This document shows positions 35,272 through 38,917 of a DNA stretch of 38,917 bases, piece after piece (positions within the stretch are counted from its first letter, which is position 1; each line of letters opens with the position of its first letter). This stretch comes from Prevotella sp. BV3P1 (GTDB lineage Bacteria; Bacteroidota; Bacteroidia; Bacteroidales; Bacteroidaceae). The stretch covers positions 1 to 38,917 of the forward strand of contig NZ_AWXC01000032.1 in assembly GCF_000479005.1 (NCBI RefSeq), read 5' to 3'. Position numbers and translations under genes: made by a program. The notes beneath the pieces are model-generated. The model was not told where the DNA came from, did no database searches, and saw only the letters and a program-made list of their open reading frames with translations.

Positions 35272-37509
35272 TTATAGCTTGAGCATATCTGCAATATTAA
35301 TAGAAATCGTAGCAACATAAGTACGACCATTTTGTGGATATTGTAATCCTGAATCAACAGCTTTGTCCTTATAGTTCAGCAAATTATCAATCATGACACC
35401 GATAGTAATGCCATGGGGTAATTGCGAGCGCAAGTTGAGCGAACAGATAGTGCGTGCATCAAAATCTTCTCGCGTGAAGCTCTCAACGACTTTACCTGTC
35501 TGCTCATCTTTATTACTTTTGTAAGTGTAGGTAGAGAGAGCCGACACCCAGTTGGTGTAGAGTGACAACGTTTCTGTCGTCTTTCCCCATTTCTTTGAAT
35601 ATACGGCACTTAACTTGGCGCTATGTGGACGCAGCCATGACAGGTTATATCCATTTTTCTTATTATAATCGGTAATATAGGTGTATGCTCCCGCAAGTTG
35701 CAGCCCCCAGACAAACTTGTAATTGGCCGTCGCCTCCACCCCAAACGTCCTAACGCTGTCGGCGTTTTCCCATCTCATGTCCATGTTTTTTTCTGGATGA
35801 ACATACGCATAAGTTATCTTGTTGAGATAATTATTATAGTAAGACGACAGGGAAAGGTTCAACCCATTCTTATCATATTCGACAGATGCGGACAATTGGC
35901 TTCCCACTTCAGGTTTCAAGTTAGGATTGCCATACATTTGTATAAGTCCACCCATGGTCCATTCTTGATACAACTCTTTTAGGTTTGGCGCACGATACCC
36001 TTGTGAATAACCTGCGCGGGCAGTAACAAACGCCCAAGGGCGATACATGACTGATAGTTTGGGTGTAAAGTGCAGCTTATATCTTGTAACCTTGTCGGCA
36101 CGCACGCCCGCCACGATGTTCAGTTGCCGCCACGGTTTCCAGTCTTCCTGCAAACAGCAAGAAAATTGACTTGTGTGCATTTGTGCAGTGTCTGGCAGGA
36201 AATAATGTTTCAAGTCTTCGCGAACATAGTCAACACCTGCGCTTATGGTGTGTTTTCCTAACGTACCCGAATAATACAGTCTTCCCGTTGTGTTGATGTT
36301 GCGATACACATGTTCTTTCAGGTCTACCTTGTCAAACACATTGGTCTTCTGATAGTCGTCACGTATCACGGTCAGCTCTATGTTCTGATTGCTGGATGGT
36401 ATGTATGACAGTTTTCCGCTCAATGTCAAATCCGTGTAAACCTGATGCAGTTTTTTGTATTCATTGCTCGGACGCCTGTTGTTATAGTACGAGCCCCGAA
36501 AATCCGCGCGTAGCTGGTCGTTGAACACGTATGACAATTTTTGAGAGACATCCAATATGCTGTATCCGTGAATGGTAGACTGGTAAGCAGGCAGCGTATC
36601 ACGCTTAACCACCCCGTTAGACAAACGTGTCTCACGCACCTTACCGGTACTGTCGGCAATGGTATACGACTCACGCTTGCGATACCCGAACGAGGTGAGT
36701 GCTGAAAAGTTCTTACGGTTGACACCTGCCGAAACCGAGTACATCTCGCCGTTTCGCCCTGCATATCGGGTGGAAACGCGAGCGGTAACGGGACGGAAAC
36801 CTTTGCGTGTAATGATGTTGATAACACCCCCGATGGCTCTGCTGTCGTATAAGGTGGCAGCAGCTCCGCGCACGATCTCTATCCGTTCAATGTCGTTTAC
36901 GTTAAACCTGCCGTAATCTATGTTGTTGGCACCACCCTCTCCACTGATTCTCTCACCGTCGAGCAAAAAGAGTACCGCCTTTCCGCCCAGACCCTGGTAA
37001 GTGATTTCGGTAGCTTGTGACATGTCATTGTACGAGAATTGCAATCCCGGTAATGCCGTTTGCAGCAGTGTGGTAAGGTCTATGGCGTTTATCGTTTCTA
37101 TTTCGCGCCGCGAGATAACTCGTGTCAGTACAGGCATATCTTTTAATGGGCGGTCACTACGGGTTCCAGTTACAACCACTTCGTTCAAGTTGGTGCGCGA
37201 GGGGAACAGCGTAATGCTGGCGTCTTGACCGGGGCGTGCGATGACATGTTTGGGCTGAAAGCCTACATACGAAGCAGTAATGTCATAATTACGATTTTCG
37301 TTGACCGTGATTTCAAACATGCCTTTGCTATTCGTTCCTTGCTTAATGGTAGTGCCAGAAACCGCAATGAGTGCTCCTGGCAGCGGTCTGTTGCATTCAT
37401 CGGTTACCGTTCCACGAATGGTATAGCGAGAGGATGCAGCGTCGGCTTTGGCAGAGGTCGTGACAAATTGGAGTATTGCGAATAAGCAGAGCAAGAATAT
37501 TTTGTTCAT
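35272..37509 (-). CDS. hmuR: HmuR: TonB-dependent haem receptor
   Basis: 745 residues. Signal peptide (about 1-22), then a carboxypeptidase-like regulatory domain (RYTIRGTVTDECNRPLPGAL, residues ~28-110), then the plug (LNEVVVTGTRSDRPLKDMPV ... ERIEIVRGAAATLYDSRAIGG) and a 22-stranded barrel. The haem-receptor boxes are present: YRAP in GYRAPNLKELY and NPNL in YGNPNLKPE. The C-terminal strand ends VATISINIADMLKL. It imports haem through the outer membrane using TonB energy and receives it from HmuY. It is separated from hmuY by 223 bases containing a terminator; I found no good TAnnTTTG box of its own on this strand, so expression may depend on read-through. Confidence 0.93.
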   Translation of the reverse strand: MNKIFLLCLFAILQFVTTSAKADAASSRYTIRGTVTDECNRPLPGALIAVSGTTIKQGTNSKGMFEITVNENRNYDITASYVGFQPKHVIARPGQDASITLFPSRTNLNEVVVTGTRSDRPLKDMPVLTRVISRREIETINAIDLTTLLQTALPGLQFSYNDMSQATEITYQGLGGKAVLFLLDGERISGEGGANNIDYGRFNVNDIERIEIVRGAAATLYDSRAIGGVINIITRKGFRPVTARVSTRYAGRNGEMYSVSAGVNRKNFSALTSFGYRKRESYTIADSTGKVRETRLSNGVVKRDTLPAYQSTIHGYSILDVSQKLSYVFNDQLRADFRGSYYNNRRPSNEYKKLHQVYTDLTLSGKLSYIPSSNQNIELTVIRDDYQKTNVFDKVDLKEHVYRNINTTGRLYYSGTLGKHTISAGVDYVREDLKHYFLPDTAQMHTSQFSCCLQEDWKPWRQLNIVAGVRADKVTRYKLHFTPKLSVMYRPWAFVTARAGYSQGYRAPNLKELYQEWTMGGLIQMYGNPNLKPEVGSQLSASVEYDKNGLNLSLSSYYNNYLNKITYAYVHPEKNMDMRWENADSVRTFGVEATANYKFVWGLQLAGAYTYITDYNKKNGYNLSWLRPHSAKLSAVYSKKWGKTTETLSLYTNWVSALSTYTYKSNKDEQTGKVVESFTREDFDARTICSLNLRSQLPHGITIGVMIDNLLNYKDKAVDSGLQYPQNGRTYVATISINIADMLKL

Positions 37510-37672
37510 GAAAACAAAGAAAAAATAGATGAGGGTTACCTACCTTTGATGGTTTGTTTGTTTCTCACCATATTTATTATATAGTGAGCGATATTGCGGT
37601 GAAAGAAGTATAGGTGACAACGCCTTTCCGAGAATGGACATTCGGTTTGATAGGTTGCTGCCTTGATAAAGC

Positions 37673-37716
37673 AAAAAAGCCACCTTTCATGCCCTTATCA
37701 GCGGAATGAAAGGTGG
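37673..37716 (-). terminator. Strong terminator/attenuator between hmuY and hmuR
   Basis: On the minus strand an 11-bp perfect stem (ccacctttcat / atgaaaggtgg) with a 15-base loop is followed by CTTTTTT. It begins 17 bases after the hmuY stop codon. It should stop most transcripts after hmuY and let only a fraction continue into hmuR and the rest. Confidence 0.85.
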
Positions 37717-37732
37717 TTATATTCATAAGGGT

Positions 37733-38446
37733 TTATTTTTTTCTAACAAACTTGTAGTCGAATGACACTTGTTTCTTCTTTCCTGTCGCATCAGTAATTT
37801 CTGTGAACTTGATGGCTGCAAAACTTCCATCCTTGAATTTTACAATAAAGATGCGCCCTTTGTTTGCCATTTCATATTGCCCCATCCCCGCACGACGCAT
37901 ATACTTGTGCAGATTAGGATTAGAAAATCCCTTGCTGTATCCCATTGTCGGAGGCATCTGCATCATACCTGCCATATCTACCAAAATCCATACAGGCTTG
38001 TCTGGTGTCCATGTTCCACCCTTGGGAAGTTCAGTGATTTGGTCAAGAGAGGTGGTATCCTTACCTGCAATCATCACCTCACCGCCATTGGTCATGGGGT
38101 CATACAAGTGGAAAGCGATGTGCCACTTCTTTGGTTCGTTATTAGCACGCTCGGGTACCTCTTTGGTAATCTGATCCATTTCGCCCGTTTGCCGGTTCAT
38201 CATGCCATACACCCATGTGCGATAATCTGTCTGGGTTTCAGTCTTGCCACTTTCCAAATCAATGTAAACCCACTTGTCGTAGTTGGTCATTTGTTTTTCT
38301 TGCAACAAAATATCGACATGCTTGCAAATCGCACTTTGTTCTTCTTTCTCTTTCTTTTGGGATAAATCCTCTGATTTGTCACACGATGTCCATGTAAAGA
38401 CCATGGCTGTAAGGCCCAAAAACAGGGCGGTAGTCATTTTTTTCAT
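37733..38446 (-). CDS. hmuY: HmuY-family haem-binding lipoprotein (haemophore)
   Basis: 237 residues. Lipoprotein signal with C22 (TWTSC). Family blocks are visible: NYDKWVYIDLESGK, KKWHIAFHLYDPMTNGGEVM, WILVDMAGMMQMPPTMGYS and the C-terminal RIFIVKFKDGSFAAIKFTEI ... VSFDYKF. HmuY proteins bind haem at the cell surface and pass it to HmuR. In P. gingivalis HmuY two histidines hold the haem, while methionines are reported for Prevotella and Tannerella relatives. Here the two candidate regions are rich in Met (M158, M161, M162, M164, M168 and M183, M188, M193), so a Met-based pocket is likely. It has its own promoter (38488-38518) and terminator. It is the first gene of the operon. Confidence 0.88.
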   Translation of the reverse strand: MKKMTTALFLGLTAMVFTWTSCDKSEDLSQKKEKEEQSAICKHVDILLQEKQMTNYDKWVYIDLESGKTETQTDYRTWVYGMMNRQTGEMDQITKEVPERANNEPKKWHIAFHLYDPMTNGGEVMIAGKDTTSLDQITELPKGGTWTPDKPVWILVDMAGMMQMPPTMGYSKGFSNPNLHKYMRRAGMGQYEMANKGRIFIVKFKDGSFAAIKFTEITDATGKKKQVSFDYKFVRKK

Positions 38447-38487
38447 TTTAATAATTGTTTGAATAATGAGTGTTATAAATTTGGTTG

Positions 38488-38518
38488 CAAAGGTACGAAA
38501 ATGAAAAAAAATGCAAAA
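38488..38518 (-). promoter_or_regulatory. Promoter of hmuY and the hmu operon
   Basis: On the minus strand TTTTG (38518-38514), 18 bases, then TACCTTTG (38495-38488), a near-ideal Bacteroidota promoter. The leader would be about 35 nt. No convincing Fur-like palindrome was found over it. Confidence 0.7.
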
Positions 38519-38741
38519 TACCTATTTTTATGTATTTCGATCACTTATCAATAAGCTAATAAAATGATTTTTTTAGAGAAGTAACAAGTTGTAGGTAGAA
38601 GAGAAATGATGAGCCTTAATATTAGGTAAGAACATTTACAAGGAAACAACTTAAAGGACATAGATTAATTATTTTACAAGTTTCATATTGAACAAGCTAA
38701 CAACTTGATAGACAACTTAATGTCTTAAAAAACTCACATTT

Positions 38742-38788
38742 ATACCTACAAACAGGTATGCCTAAGTAACATCCCAATTAGTAGGTAT
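38742..38788. promoter_or_regulatory. Operator-like inverted and direct AGGTAT repeats
   Basis: ATACCT (38742-38747) and AGGTAT (38754-38759) form an inverted pair with a 6-base spacer. A third half-site AGGTAT (38783-38788) touches the -33 region of the plus-strand promoter. A regulator site for the downstream gene is plausible, but this could be chance in AT-rich sequence. The rest of the 468-base gap 38447-38914 holds only the two promoters and a few acaacttgatag-like words. Confidence 0.3.
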
Positions 38789-38818
38789 TGCTCATTATAT
38801 TGATAAGACGTACTTTTG
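38788..38818 (+). promoter_or_regulatory. Promoter for the gene at the right edge
   Basis: TTG (38788-38790), 20 bases, then TACTTTTG (38811-38818), matching the Bacteroidota -33/-7 pattern. It would give a leader of about 90 nt to the ATG at 38915. Confidence 0.55.
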
Positions 38819-38914
38819 CAACTCAAAAGGCACCATAACTCAAATATGCGTACCGCATTTGGTTTGCGCACTATTATAGAGATGCATTTACACTTTTACA
38901 AAATAACAATTAAC

Positions 38915-38917
38915 ATG
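38915..38917 (+). CDS. Likely start codon of a gene cut off by the window end
   Basis: The final three bases are ATG, after an A-rich leader (aaaataacaattaac) and downstream of a good promoter. Nothing can be said about the product. Confidence 0.4.

Noticed and set aside
37541..37548. Plus-strand TACCTTTG in the hmuY-hmuR gap
   Set aside because: It points away from hmuR (antisense), has no spaced -33 element, and no plus-strand gene follows.

Overview
The window looks like a chromosomal segment from a Bacteroidota species of the Prevotellaceae, probably an oral-type Prevotella. This is inferred from gene content: an interpain-like C10 cysteine protease with a type IX secretion tail, a complete HmuY-R-S-T-U-V haem locus, a Bacteroidales-type inorganic phosphate transporter, a dipeptidyl peptidase IV and a PafA-type phosphatase. 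It also fits the promoters, which carry TAnnTTTG -7 boxes, and the general lack of strong Shine-Dalgarno sequences. I saw no rRNA, tRNA, CRISPR array or intact transposase. Species identity is not established.

Layout from left to right. Positions 1-2350 hold the 3' part of an outer-membrane barrel gene and a secreted PafA-like alkaline phosphatase, both on the plus strand. A PiT phosphate transporter (2770-5007, minus) is divergent from a tight plus-strand run (5220-14179): cysE, an RlmL-like 23S rRNA methyltransferase, dipeptidyl peptidase IV, purD, a polytopic membrane protein, a DedA-like protein, and a zinc/manganese-type ABC binding lipoprotein with its ATPase but no permease. Facing these on the minus strand are an M13 metallopeptidase, an ABC-F ATPase and a YfhO-family membrane protein (14706-21402). 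The pair mtnN-luxS (21516-22852, plus) forms the S-adenosylhomocysteine recycling and AI-2 branch. It converges on a minus-strand unit made of a urea transporter and the C10 protease, preceded by another outer-membrane barrel gene. An ogt-type DNA repair gene (27775-28296, plus) follows.

The stretch 28297-29290 has no intact gene. It contains a truncated DUF3853-like mobile-element protein that was too short for ordinary ORF calling and still has a good promoter, plus a coding-like remnant. I read it as the scar of a decayed mobile element.

The right end is the haem-acquisition operon hmuY-hmuR-hmuS-hmuT-hmuU-hmuV (38446 down to 29291, minus). It encodes a secreted haemophore lipoprotein, a TonB-dependent receptor, a membrane-anchored CobN-like chelatase (dechelatase), a polytopic membrane protein, a TolQ/ExbB-like channel and a small DUF2149 protein. 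A strong terminator lies between hmuY and hmuR. The HmuS homologue carries a striking methionine-rich insert. The last three bases of the window are the likely ATG of a further plus-strand gene with its own promoter.

Two families of intergenic repeats run through the window. The first is a 22-bp-period, imperfectly palindromic unit found four at a time at three places (2511, 14381, 26616), always in the same orientation downstream of a gene. The second consists of short 14-16 bp tandem and inverted repeats built on agtttacgagtt / acaagttgatag words (16751-16867, 22200-22372).
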